Positions 28,501-41,900 of a stretch of DNA of 64,000 nt are shown here, one piece after another. How positions within the stretch are numbered: position 1 is the stretch's first letter; each line of letters begins with the position of its first letter. Made by a program: the position numbers and the translations under genes. The notes under the pieces are model-generated. The model was not told where the DNA came from and searched no databases. It worked only from the letters and a program-made list of their open reading frames with translations. Origin of the DNA: Litomosoides sigmodontis. Taxonomy: Eukaryota; Nematoda; Chromadorea; Rhabditida; Onchocercidae. Where the stretch lies: contig OY718805.1 in the NCBI GenBank assembly GCA_963070105.1, positions 5,824,001-5,888,000 of the forward strand. The letters run 5' to 3'.

Positions 28501-31500
28501 CTTCATTCATTCCTAAATCGTCAGGCTGGTCTTCCTGATCCACCAACAATGGCTCGATCAAATTCAATAATTTTTCCACCGCGTCCATTGTAGTTAAAAC
28601 TGCATCCTAGAATAAGAAAAATATTGTACTGTGTCCGTTACAGGATACTTTTGACCTTTTAAACGTATTTCAGAAAAACACAAATTTGAAAAAATTCCCT
28701 TCCACTTGTCAAAACAACTTCTCTGCAATGGAATTCAGCAAATAAACTTACATTATCTACCATCTTCCGTAAAACATACGCTGCTGCCTGAGTTCTACCA
28801 CGGTAATCCATCAATTCTAAGACATCAGTATAGTGTTCCAACTGGAGGAGTTTGTCAACGCTATTGTACTGATCCACCGGGATTCGTAAAAGTTTCATTA
28901 TCTCACGGCCGACAACGCTATTGTATGGAGCTCTACAGGGAAGAAAAATATAAATAAGAGAATTTCAAAATATCTCACTAGTGTAACTGACTTCATGACG
29001 AATTTGCTAATATACAAAATGTACATTTAGGTGTAAAACCAGTCAAAGCTGATTAGCACAACAGCAAGAAAGTAGACATCTTGAAGTAATTACTATAATT
29101 GAATATTAGCAAAATGTAAATTAATGTTTACCTTGCCATCTTAAATTTGGTAAAAACGTTTGCTGTACTGGCGAAAACTATATCTGCATAATCAGTTTTT
29201 TCTGAATAGCATTTCAGAGCAAAGTTCACAAGGGTGGTCTAAAAATTAAATATCTTTATGCATATGTCTAAACAAAACAAATAATCCAATCTAGTGCTAT
29301 CGTCATTAAAAAACTATTAAAATATTTTCTGACCAGAAACAAATATCAAATACTTTATGGAGTTCTATAAAACAGACCTGCAATGAAACGACATCCTCCA
29401 GCGGCATTCCTTCCCGGCTCATTATCACCGATTGTGTCTGCTTTGAAAAGATCTCAAACAGTGGCAGATCGCTGGGAATTTCAACACCTTCAGTTGATGC
29501 ATAAATGGCAAGTCGATCAATTAAAGCTATGAAAACATTTTTAATCTGCAAGCGAATTAACTTTATGAATATGATTAACACATTAACAGGCACAGTCACA
29601 CGGATTTCAATTATAAAGACTAAACAATTAATTAGGTATTGAGAACTAAAAAGAAATAAAATCCACCTGCACACCCTGATCCAGTTCTGAGCAAGCGTGA
29701 AGAAATTCATGCAAAGTTGCTAAGTGATACTCATCTGGAAAGACCTGAATAACACATTCCATAAGATATTCTTGGGAGATTGCATCTTTGCACGACACAG
29801 CTTGTTCCAGGATTCCTGGCAGTACGACCTGAAAACGTTGCAGTTGCAAACTTATTAATTTCCAATCAGTAAGAAAAATTTGAAAACAAATGAGGTAATG
29901 AGCGCTAAAATATATGATAGCATTTTCAATAAAATAACGAACATATTTATTCGTGCATTTCCGCAGAAAAACCTTCAAAGAGGCTTGAAATAAACAAATA
30001 AAGCCGTAACAACTCGAAACAAACCTTGCGATAGGTATCAATATTTAGATTTTCCAGCTGCGAAAGCCGAACAAGATTTGTCCCTACCAAGATTCGTAAT
30101 TCTCGTCGTTCACGTTCACGCTTATCCTTTTCTCGACTTGGCCCTTGATGTTGCATTCGCACCCATAATTTATTCATTTCAGCAAAGTTCACCATAATAA
30201 AATCTATTGCATCTCGTACGTCACCATGATCGCTACTGAACAATCGTCATATTATGTTATGATGTGATTTTTGGCAAATTAACCGATAAACTGATGAATT
30301 TATAATGCAATCAGAGAAATATGCCTTTAGTTCTGCTATGTTTTTCATAAATATTTGAAAAGTACAGAATAATGATAAATACTTCCAAATCTAAAAAGCA
30401 GTTTCAATAAAATAATGAAATGTACTTATCGCCCACTGCTACATCAGGTAGCAGATTCCTCGTGCACTGCAACAAATAATTACGCAGAAAAAGCCCACGA
30501 AGGGGATGCTGCACACCGCGACACATCTCAACTAAATCTTTCAATATATCTCGAGCATTTGCTTCTCCCAGTCTTATATACACGACACCAACAGTTACTA
30601 ATAAATACCTGAAAAGTATTCTATTCTAAACAATAGTTTGGTAAAGCCGCTGCAATGCTGAAACATTAATAATTCAGCTTGAAAAACAGCTCTTCTACTT
30701 TGCCTTGTATATGTCAAATACCATTTTAAACATTGCTGTGCAAAATAAAGAAGATTTATTACCTATGTACACAAACATTTGTCTAAGCTACTTTTTCAAA
30801 TACCCGAAAGTTCTTTTGTTTTGTAGCATTTCAGTTTCAACACTTCGTACTCATAAGTTTAATAAAACAAGTAGAATTATGCGGCAAACATTTGCCGAGA
30901 AAACATACAAACGAGGGATAACATTGCCAGCATATTGTACAAGCTCATATAAATCGGCAACTTTTCTTCCTTTTTCATAATCCTCAGCAAGATGTGTTTC
31001 TAAATGTTGCAATTCATTCGTCACATCAACATCTGAAAATAGTTTTTGTAATGCAGAAAAATTCACATTATATTCCTTTCTCGAATATCATTAACCAAAT
31101 AGTTTGAGACTCTGACTCTAACTAAGGTACATTTATTCATATTAGAAACAACAGAAAATTCTGATGAAATAAAACAAGCAGTGGACATACTAAATATGTA
31201 AAGCCATGAATGATATAGGGCACACATTGTCAGAATTCGGTAAAAATCTACCGCGCACTCAAACCATGACGTTTGTAATATTTCCTATATCAATGAGAAT
31301 TATGATTTAAGTACAGCTTGAGTATCAGTTCTAAACTCATGTCTAACAAAAAGCTTTCCAAAAGCAGATTCGTTTACAAAACTCTCTTGATGACGACAGT
31401 CCACCCAGAGAAATACGAAAGCTCCGACTTGGAACAATGAAACTTTTAAACTCTCACAAAGCCTGTAGTAATATTTCGGTGTAAGTGTTCCAGTACGCAA

Positions 31501-31662
31501 CTCCGCAAGCATCTGTGATGCATGTTTTAATGCATCCATCAGAATACCTTTATCCAAACATCGCTTCATTTCAAATGATAAGGATCGCACCGTGAGACAC
31601 GTTTCTTCCAGTAATTTCTCCTGCTCTGACTTCAACATAAGAGCACCATCACTTTTCGTCAT
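25567..31662 (-). CDS. VPS35: VPS35, scaffold subunit of the retromer cargo-recognition complex
   Basis: VPS35 is the alpha-solenoid linking VPS26 and VPS29 on endosomes and is needed for endosome-to-Golgi and endosome-to-plasma-membrane recycling. Eighteen exons close in frame: 31662-31458, 31032-30909, 30608-30426, 30235-30025, 29828-29667, 29545-29378, 29238-29132, 28932-28752, 28606-28424, 28238-28119, 27851-27741, 27497-27429, 27340-27271, 27101-26992, 26751-26689, 26492-26367, 26224-26123, 25641-25567. The product has 789 residues (human 796). Landmarks are [20 protein letters not shown] near the N-terminus, [20 protein letters not shown], the conserved PRLYL-equivalent PRLYL at an exon border (VPS26 contact), [49 protein letters not shown] and the C-terminal tail SYDGVVI. 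The chosen ATG sits 9 nt after an AATTCAG acceptor, suiting trans-splicing. The gene looks intact. Confidence 0.97.
28310..28374 (-). other. Possible cassette exon inside VPS35, weak
   Basis: Within the 28423-28239 intron the minus strand contains an ATG-initiated frame ([20 protein letters not shown]) and, inside it, a CAG acceptor-like site followed 22 nt later by a GTGCGTAAG donor-like site. Joining the flanking exons directly restores the conserved family sequence at this point, so any use of this segment would be alternative and would disrupt the protein. It is probably chance. Confidence 0.15.
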
Positions 31663-32070
31663 TGCTTTTCCTGAATTTGCTTTTAATAATCCTCGTGCTT
31701 TCTGTATGAAGAAGCTGCTCCATGAATTCTTCAGTACAAAATCGAGACTATTCAAAACTGAATTAAAAGATGAATTTTATACTAGCTTGCCAATTTCAGA
31801 CCCTCCCACTAAGGCAATTTAACTATTTAAAACAGAGAACTTCATTTGAATTAGTTTTACTATCCAATGGATCATACGCCAAAAAATTACAAAGTAAATA
31901 ATATGTTGAAATCAATTGATAGTCAGTAGAATGCGTTAAAAATTATATAAATTTACTACTGATTCTAAAAAAATATTACAAATTCCTGTTTGAATTCTAG
32001 CACAACATATAAGCAATTTACAAAGCGCAACGATTAGGAAAAAAACATTTGATGTACATACATACACAAA

Positions 32071-32184
32071 TCACAGAGATTGTGAAATTCACAGAGATTG
32101 TGGAACTATTAAAACCGAGAAATTAACCCAATATGAAATTAACCTAATATGAAATTAACCTAATACGGAGAAATTAACCTAGTA
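32071..32184. repeat. Short tandem repeats (13-bp and 16-bp units)
   Basis: Two copies of a CACAGAGATTGTG unit at about 32,072-32,102 run into about four copies of a 16-bp unit GAAATTAACCTAATAT at about 32,120-32,184, the last one degenerate. No coding or structural role is apparent; this looks like a minisatellite upstream of VPS35. Confidence 0.8.
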
Positions 32185-34973
32185 CATTTGAATTGAGCAG
32201 TAACTGCTGATTCGCTTTATAAATACGAAAGCATAAAACCCAGCATTAATTACATAGAATCATCGGAATTGGAATTTCATCGGAATCCTACAAAACACAA
32301 TACCAGAAATCGTTCTAAATGTTCAAAGATTTCTTTATCCAACATCTCAAAATTTGCACAGCGTAATAAATAACACAAACTGTTTCACATTAATAGTCAA
32401 AATGAAACAAAATTCCCGTATAAAGTTTTCGCGATTTTGGATACACTACTAAACCAAAAATAAAACAACCTGAAAGTCGGACATGATTTTAACATTTACA
32501 AATATAGATAAAAATTAAGCACGCAATAAGGCAAGTAAAATTGTCTTGTAACACTTCACAATAAAAGTAACTCGTATCATATATGGTACAGCAAAATCGA
32601 AGAATCGGGGTGCATTAACAAAGTTAATTGAAGCATTTCGTTTGATACAAAATGCGTTCGGAAGTATTCTTCATAAGACTTCTAAAATAACCGTACAGTT
32701 ATCAAGAAAAGACTCAAAAATTAATCCTTTTTTGTTAATTTTAAGATACAGTTAAACAAAAGTAATCTGCTGATTGGCAAATTAAGAAACTTAGCTCAGA
32801 TAAATCAATTGTTGCACTATTAAACATCAAGTAGGAAATATTTCCTTTTTTTGATATTTTTTTTTGAAAGAAATTCAAAAATAAATATGTTGATTGCTTC
32901 ATCTTACCCGTTACCGATTCTTAAAATCAAATGTTGGTGAATATGGAGAGTTCAAAAACATGGAGTTGTACTGTCGATGTAGTTAGATCATCAATGAATC
33001 TGGAGCATATAATGCATTTAAACAAAGCAATTTGCATAAGGAATTTTAAATAGTAGCATTTTTTTCCAGTAGCAAACCGCATGCATTATACGAGTCCTCC
33101 ACAATTGCTGTTGGAAAACTCTGATCACCAAAACACTGAAATAATGCTTAGCAGAAAGTAGCATCTAAACAACAATAAATATATTAGAAAATGAGAGCAA
33201 TAAGCTGTCTAATCAAAAAACCGAAAAAGTTTTCGATAAAAACCTATAGAAGCAATTTTTGTTCCATTAAAACGAACAGAATGACAGATTTTTCGATTGG
33301 ATAGAATTTAGAAAATTTGAAACTATTGAAAATATTAGAGAAAGCAATCGTTTAGAAGAGTATACGGTTAAATGCATTACAACACTGTCTTACGATAAAG
33401 GATTAACACAGATGCTATAGAGATTTCATATTTCAAGCAACAAGTATGTAAGTTAATTTGCTCATACATTTTGATGCTCGTCAAGCATGCCTTGTTCGTT
33501 CCATGTTATCATTTAAGTCGACACCTCAAAGATCCCAGTGAACTGAGAAATCCCGGAGGAAGTACACCCGTTTCTGATTTGATTTCATCCTTCAAAATTT
33601 TTCATCCACTTCTTTGGGATATTTTGCTTTGTAAAATACCGATGTTGATAGTTCCTGCAAAAGATTCGCATTGAAATTCGATGCTGTGATATTTCCAGGA
33701 AAAAATCCAAAAGAACACGAAAGTAATACGAAAGAGGGAGAGATGACCACAGCTTATTGAGGCGAAGGATAAAGGAGCAGTGTGATTATAAACAACAAAT
33801 TTCATTTGCTCATTTCACTTCCAACTTTTCAACAATCACAAAATGTAGTGAGATGCATCAGAAAAGCCCAGAAAAAAGCCGACAGCCAAACTACTGCAAC
33901 GTTCACAAATCACTACTCCCAGAAAGGAACCACTTAATCGAACCGCTTTAGCAAGGTGGCATACCTCCTCCCTTCAGTGGCTGATGACAACGTGGATGGT
34001 CGTTGCGCTGCTGTTCGTCAGTCAGTCCACGGCACCAACGACTGCTTACTGTTGTTGGTACATTGAAATACACACATACACAAACACACACACGCACACA
34101 CACACACACACACTCACATACACATACGCAGTACCATCTTATGTCTGCTGACCTATCCAGGAGTACTGGTTTTTGACGTCAGAGTCGTCAAGTTCTTTGA
34201 GGAAGGAATGAATTATGCAGATGATAAGTGAAATGCCGTCATATTGAATGTCACCACTTCAGCGATAAAGTGATGAACCATCGCGGTGATGAACCATCTA
34301 AGATAATTTTTAATTTTACTTCCCCTTCTCTTCGAATCAGCAAATAGTGTTGGATGGCTTTTCACGCTTTTAGCATTTTTTCACGTATTTAACACAAAGT
34401 GCAAAGTGAAGCGATATCGCAGGCTTAAGTTTGATTGTCTGCAAGCCCACTTTCCTTTTCTCCGCTCGTCAACAGCTTAACCAAATGAACTTTTGATTAG
34501 ATGGAATAGTGATAATCCGCTGTTTACCTGGTGAAATCAGCGACAAATATCTTAAAGCAATTTGTCGGAAAGCCTTTTAATCCATCCATTTCCCTTCCTC
34601 ACCAAATCGCTCGTGTTCAGCAGTTCTGAAGTGCTCGAAAATCATCCCTCTCATCCAGTGAATAGATGTCTTTCCAGGGATTAAAGGGAGGAAAAGTTTC
34701 CGAAATAGTCGGCTGCGTAAATAAGAGGGGCGATGACTGACCGCTGGCTAAGAAGGATTAGCGAGGAGAGGTGCAATTCAGCACTGATTGTATTCAGAAT
34801 CGTTGTATCGCCGACTAATCTCGACATGAAGCTGACGCATTGAAAATTGTCCTGTCGTTAGTGTCTCTTCCAGAATGCTAGCAAGAAGGCCATCACAAAT
34901 CGCCTCCTAATTTTTAATTCATCTCAAAAAGTACGTTACGGTGGCATAATGTTTCGGGCAATTCATTGCTTTT

Positions 34974-35103
34974 ATTTCTTTATTACTATTACTATTATTT
35001 ATTACTATTATTATTTATTATTATTATTATTATTACTACTACTATTATTACTATTAATTATGATTATCATTAATTATGATTATTATTAATTATGATTATT
35101 AAT
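34974..35103. repeat. (TTA/ATT)n trinucleotide-rich tract
   Basis: About 130 bp composed almost only of TTA, ATT and ACT triplets, including repeated TTAATTATGATTA blocks towards its right end. It lies about 0.8 kb upstream of the guanylate cyclase start codon. Confidence 0.9.
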
Positions 35104-35941
35104 ATTAAATTTCAACGGACGTTTGCTTATCCTTCTCTTTATGTCAACAGTTGTCTAATTAATTTACTTAACATAGTCATTCCAATAACACTTTGTTTTC
35201 CTTTGCGAAATGCTACACTACCGAACAGCGGTCTTCCAAGGTCAGCAAGTTCGCATCAGACTGCTGGATCTTTAACGGTCACATGTGAAATAGATTATTT
35301 GAAGCTTTGCACAAATCTCGTATGCCTCCATACTGCCCACTTACTTTCGTCCGTTACTGAATGAATGTTCAAGTTCAGTTTCAATCATTTTAAGTTATCT
35401 ATTGCAATAAATTCTTGTCATTTGGAAATTATAGTATAAATTTCATTGTTTCATATGTGCAGCGATTTGCTATCCAATTTATGAATGTTTGATTTAGCAA
35501 ATAGGCGTAAATTCATTCGAATTTCTAAATGACAATTCTGTTCTGTTGGTGCACAACATTTAAATTCATTTCCTTAATTGTACTACTACTACTCAATCTT
35601 TAAAATTAAATTCTACATCACGTGTGAAGCGTAAGTGTGAATACTGCTAAATATATAAATATTCTTTATGTTTATTGCACACATCATCAAGAATCAATTA
35701 TCCGAATCCTTCCTTTCGCTTTTCATTCTTCTGGTGACAACGTTGTTCCGTTAATTGTAATTTCAATAATATTTTATGCTCCAAAAAACTGGTGACGAAA
35801 ATATATGGGAATATTGTATTCTTTGTTGATTAGTTTCTTCGTCGTTCTCAAGAATTAAGTTCGGTACAGAGAAGTCGAAATCATTTAGTTAGTCGAAGAA
35901 AAAGTTGAATTTTATTAAATTTCATTCTGTTAGTTTCAGAA

Positions 35942-38900
35942 ATGTTAACTATTTCATGCAAATTACCGCTGCTTTTTTTGTTTTCAAGCCTTATCAGACT
36001 TAAGGCACAAAATACGGATGAGCCGCAGCTTTCCCTGCAAAATTATTTCACTAACATATCAGTGCAAATATCTGATAATAGAACTGCCAACTATACTGAC
36101 AAGCAGTCGGATGACGCACAATACATCGGAGACGATAAGGTTCTCATCCCTTTGATGTTATCATAAATTCTGAAATTTAACAAGCACATTGCGAAAATTT
36201 TGATAATGAGATGGTTCAGATGATGGAAGCAACGGAGAAACGGATAAAGCTTAAAGTGGGCCACATAGGCATCGCTGACGCTCTGGTACACGAAGATAAA
36301 ATGTTGCGCGCATCTCTGCGTGATCTTTATAGGAACAAAATAATTGATAATGGAATTGATATCGAGTTAGCCATTTATTTTGCAATATTTTAACTTACGC
36401 TATTTTCTAACTGCTAGCATAAACCTAGAATTAGGGCCTATTCGAATGTTAGAAACTGACGGTGGACGACAACGTTTTGAGACGATAGTAGAGGGCAGGA
36501 ATGCATGGAATTCGGTATTTTAATGAAGCCTAATGATTTTAACTGTTAGTTATGGGTAATTTTGAAGACGAGTAATGTGTTGTAGGATTTCATCCCTGCC
36601 GGGATGTCGTTATTCATTAGAAGGTGCAGTAGTAGCAGCCGAAATGTATTATAAACGAGAGATTCGCGCTTTCATCGGCCCATATTGCTCTAAAGGTTTC
36701 TCGTACTACTGCTTAGCCTGCAATTAATTTCTCCTAAAATCTTCAATTTGCACCAAAAATTAATTAAATATCGCATAAGGTGCATCAAATTACATTAGAC
36801 AGGAGACTGCTGCTGTGTGTGTTGTAGAATCACTAAGAAAATGGTCTTCACTTTTTTAATGCAGGAAGTCAGCATCCGTAATAATAACCGGAGTGCAATT
36901 CAGGTTCACTTATTTTTCTATCAGTGAACTTGACCATAGTATGTAACCTTCACTGGTATGTGATTGCTTGCTTTACGAAATGAATAGCCAATGAATGCTT
37001 TTTACAACCTATATTATAATGGACGGAAGATGTCCGACGAAGAATAGATATGCATTAGTGCTGCTCTTAGCAAGTATTAATTTACCTTCATTTATATATA
37101 TGAAGCACAGAAGAATTTGAGAATTAATTTCACATCTCAGTCTGGCAGGACTTCGTTGCAGAATTGGACGTCGTTGCGAAGATGGCATCGGTATGGAACG
37201 CACCAGTCATTTCGTATACAGCGAGTAATGACTTAATTGATAAGACGACTTATGGAACTTTGGCCAGAATTTCTTTTACAAATATGAACTCGGTTGCCGA
37301 GGCTGTGGCCTCTCTTTTAACTCATTACAAATGGTTCAAGGTTAATTTGTCAAAAGTATCAAAATACACTTTCGGTCTTGTCAAAAACAGTCCTGAAACA
37401 TCGTATTGATATCATCGTACTGTCTGATATGAATTAATTTTAAGATTACTGAGAAAGACGAAATTTTAATTTACTTAGATATTACTAGCACACTTTCAGG
37501 TAGCGATCGTAACGAATGATGAAGCTGTCAATCGCATAGCAAACTTGGAAAAGGTACTAAAAAGAGAACGTATAGTATTACTTAAAAAAGTGGTATTCGA
37601 CTCAAATTACACTTCAGAAGAGATGATTGAAAGCGGTGTGCTCGATCAACTTCGCTACAGCGCTCGAAGTATGTCACTCACTTGAAGCATTTTGACTTTT
37701 CCTTTCAAAGTAAAATCCGTTGTATGCTTGCTAAAAAACGATGCTTTAATTACAATTATAAGATTTCAAGCTTTTCCCTCCTTAAATAGCAGTTATTTTC
37801 TTAATTATTCCATCTGTCTTCATTGGTCAGAGAAATGTAAGACTCAAGATGCTCTGCACTGAAAATGATAATTTATTTGATCAAATGAGCGCGAGGATAT
37901 TTTTAAAAATTCAAATTTACAGTCATCATTTGCTACTTCTCATCAATGCTACAAATGAGCAGAAAGTTCATGGAAGCAACGTATAACGTCGGCATGCATT
38001 CGAATGATTTTGTTTATATACTACCGTGGATTCGGGATGGGAAGAAAGACCCGGTGCCTTGGATCGGTGCCTCCGGTGAAATCATGCAAAAAGTTAGAGA
38101 CCACTATGAGAATATTATTATGGTACATACTTCAAACATTACAAAATTAAAGAAAGCGGATTGAATTCGCAGAATGATGGTAGAAGGACCAGAATGAAGC
38201 AGCTAATAAGTCCTATTAATCGCTCTAACTGGGCAGTGAGATCTTGGACGAAAGCCGCCGAACATGCTATGCGATTGACTTTCATGTCGCTAGCGGTGGT
38301 CACTTCGTTGTCATTTCGTCCTTCCTCTTTTACGCTATTTCACCTTACTGCACCTTATATTACTAATTCCTAAGAATTACATTACTAATCATTAGGTTAA
38401 TTTCAAAATTAACGCACAGAACCGGAGCATCGTGTGCTCCATAACAGCGCTATCACATCTTTACTTTTTAGAATAAATTTGAGGTAAATGGATGGTTTGG
38501 TTTTGAAAAGTTAATTAATTAATATCCGTAAACTTTTTATGTTGATGATTCTACTGGTTTCGACAGCGAATACACCGTAAAATTTTTGTCTGAAATTGAA
38601 TCGAAAGGAGTGTCACGAGATGTTTTGGATATGGTAAGCGCAATAGAGAAATTTATTAAAATGAAAACAGCAAACAAATACTAAAAGGAAGGAATGGTTT
38701 TTAATTCAGTGAAAGATTTTTGCTGATAATGTGAATTGGTGATGAAGGACCTGCCAATGATGATGTTACCAACTAAATCGCTAACAATAGCCATTTATAA
38801 ATTTAATTTATTAAAATATTTCATAAATGGTTGAATGCTGAGAAGAGTGTTGGTATCCAATCAACGCACTTTACTTCAGAATAATATGTTCACCTATTTA

Positions 38901-41900
38901 CACGTATACGATGCACTGTTATTATATGCGCACGCCATACAAGCGCTTTTTAACGAAACTAAAGACCCATCGATCCTAACTAATGGAAAACATGTTTGGA
39001 ATAAAATGAGACGCTTGCGCTTTGAAGGTTTTCAGTGATTTCACTTATCTATCTTATCTTTCTTGTGGCAGTGGAAAGGGCAATCTCAAAGATGTCACTT
39101 ACCTGCAGGTGGCATGACAGGTTCAGTTGTGATGGATGACTTAGCCGACCGCGTGCCTAATTTGGCTGCTTTCTACGTGCCACCAAGTGGAAGAAAAATC
39201 TCAAAAATTGTCAACATAAGCTCTCAAATGAGGAGGAATTGCGATGGATTAGTGGATAAATCAAGTTGCTATCATTTGGTGAGCATTTGCTTCTCGAAAC
39301 GAGCGGATGACCGACACCGAAAGATTTTCCATTGCACCTTTCTATTAACTTAAGCAAAGACGCATAAAGCACCCACCACCTCTAGTAAATATACTTCTTT
39401 TGTCTAATGGAAATTCCACTAATCACTTATTTGCATTGCCAATTAGTAAAATGATTTGTGAGGTAATCATTCCAAGCAGATCCGAAGCCTTCTGCATCAC
39501 TTCTCGGATCAGTTTTAGCTAGTGACGGATGTGTTGACGGAATTCTGGCCGAGCAATGATGGCTTGCTTCCGCCAGCAGAGCCTATTTGCGGCTTTCGAA
39601 ATGAGAAATGCTCCCATATGATGGAAATTGTTTCTGGCAGTGTAGTAATTTCACTTGTTATATTTATGCTCTTATCTTACTGCGTTTACCGATGCTGGTA
39701 AGTGTGAGTTTACTAATTATAGCGAAATTACAATTTCCCTTCTCGAAGTTTCCTTTGCAAGAAGTCATAAATAACATGTTCTTTCGCAGTGAATCACGCT
39801 CTCTTCGAAAAATGCCCTGGCGCATATACAAGGATGATGTCAAAATACTGGACAAAGAACAACTGATGTCAGCGGTAGGTACACGGATTTGTAAAGCAAT
39901 TATTGAATGGAAATGACTTAAACTTAAAGCAGTTAAATCATAGAGCTTAAATCATAGAATCAATTTTCTCTCAAATTGTTCATTTAAGTGAATCTCCTAG
40001 GTCGAAAATGAGAAAACGTGCTAATTGATGGTTTCATTTTTCATCACACCTGCAATTAGCAGAGATAATTGATGGAACATGTAGGCGGGAAATTGGTTAA
40101 CCATTTGCGAATGTTTTATTACAGAAATCGCTAAGTTCGGCTGCAAAAGTGAGTGAATCAGGCATTGGTCAAAAAAGACATGCGCTGGTTGGCAATAATA
40201 CTCACGTCACTTATCAGTTATATCCACAACGACATCCAATAAAGTTTGATCGAGAGGATTTGAAATTTCTCTCACAAGTAATTTGTTTATTTTGCTATTT
40301 CAACTGTTCAAAACAGCTTCAAAAAATGAAAATCACTAAAAAATTGAAAGATGATAGGATCATAGGGCACAGCTAACATTAAACATTGTCTTAATTACTA
40401 ATTTATTAACTTTTGTGTTTGTTCTCTCCTATCATTTTCTCTTTATTATATTTCTGATTTGATATTTACAGATAAAGGCAGCAATACACGATAACTTGAA
40501 CACATTTATTGGATTAGTATTTAACCAAGGAGAAAATATTTACGTAATTTGGAAATCTTGCTCAAGAGGAACCATACAAGTACAATTACTTTTCTAATTG
40601 ATTTAATTTTGAATTTATATAACATCTAATGAATCATAAATTCAATACTTCAAGCGAGGAGTGACAGCCTCTTGCTTTCAGGATATCATTTATAATCATA
40701 ATTTAACGTTGGATGAAAAATTTCACGCAGCGTTTATTCGTGATATTACACAGGTATCATCCACCTTCAGCTAGACCAAGACTTTCTGATTAATTTAATT
40801 TGGGCCACAAAGAGGATCTACTTATTTATATCCAAAATTCAGGGTTTGGAGTACTTGCACTCCTCACCAATCGGTTATCATGGATCGCTATCACCGTGGA
40901 CATGCTTAATCGATCGTAACTGGATGGTAAAGTTAACTGATTTTGGGATTGCGGATCCAATTGAACGATGGGAAAAGCATGGATGGATATCGGTGAATGC
41001 ATCTACCTCGGATGACGACAGAAATGGGTTTAACCAAAAGACATGTACGCCTTTGTTTTAGCAATTAGCACAACTATTAATTTCAATTTTTCAAATTTCC
41101 TGTTTGATTAATCAGGCCTGAGTCATACTTTTATCTAAATAACAATGGAATGTGCATCGTTCCGAACTTTACTAATCCTTAAATTCAAAAGGTTTTGAAT
41201 TGAATTATTTGATGCTAAATCGGGCTTTTTTGCATCTTTTCCATATATTTTTATTTCTTGTTGAGATAGGCATGCTAATTTTTTTCAAATTTTATTGCAA
41301 GAAATCTCAACCTTTACAGCTGTGCTCTACTGCGCCCCCGAAATTTTGAAAAGTCGAGAATTGAATCGAAGATCTGCGAAGAGTAACTATTGGAAAAAGC
41401 AATCAAGACTTCTTCGACAAGCCGGCGACATTTATTCATTTGGGATGGTCATGTATGAAGTTCTTTTTCGATCGTTGCCTTATCCAGAAAACATTGATAT
41501 GAACGGTATGTATGGACAGTCCTTCATTAATTATAATTTAAAAAATTTCGCTTCTCTTTTCCTCGCCATAATGCCGAATTCAGATTCGTAATTGAATTTT
41601 TTTAAATTTCAAAATCCGTTGAAGAGAAAGTTTTGCATTTTGAAGTCCATTTCTGACGCAAGGAGGAAATAATTGAGTTGAAAGAGTTGAACACTGCGGT
41701 TGCAGAATTGGTAAATATGGTGTCGGATGGTAGCAGAACATTTCCGCCGCGTATAATCCATTCTCGGAAAGTGCATCCCGATTTATGTGCACTGTTAGAG
41801 GATTGCTGGTCTGAAAATTTGGAAGTCAGGCCGACAATACGACGTGTTAGATTGAATACAAAAATGGTCCTGAAAGTGTTCGTTTTCATTTTTTCAAAAA

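Larger units (their letters stand above)
31663..35941. other. Intergenic region between divergent VPS35 and guanylate cyclase genes
   Basis: The two flanking genes are transcribed away from each other, so this 4.3 kb should hold both promoters. No exon chain is supported. Contents seen are a tandem 16-bp repeat at 32.1 kb, a CA tract near 34.1 kb, and a TTA/ATT trinucleotide tract near 35.0 kb. The section at about 33,950-34,900 is visibly less AT-rich than its surroundings. Confidence 0.6.

Noticed and set aside
36448..36514. Extension of the third receptor cyclase exon to a GTATTT donor
   Set aside because: Open, but it ends in a phase that leads into a stop in the next exon; the shorter exon gives a continuous ANF-receptor domain.
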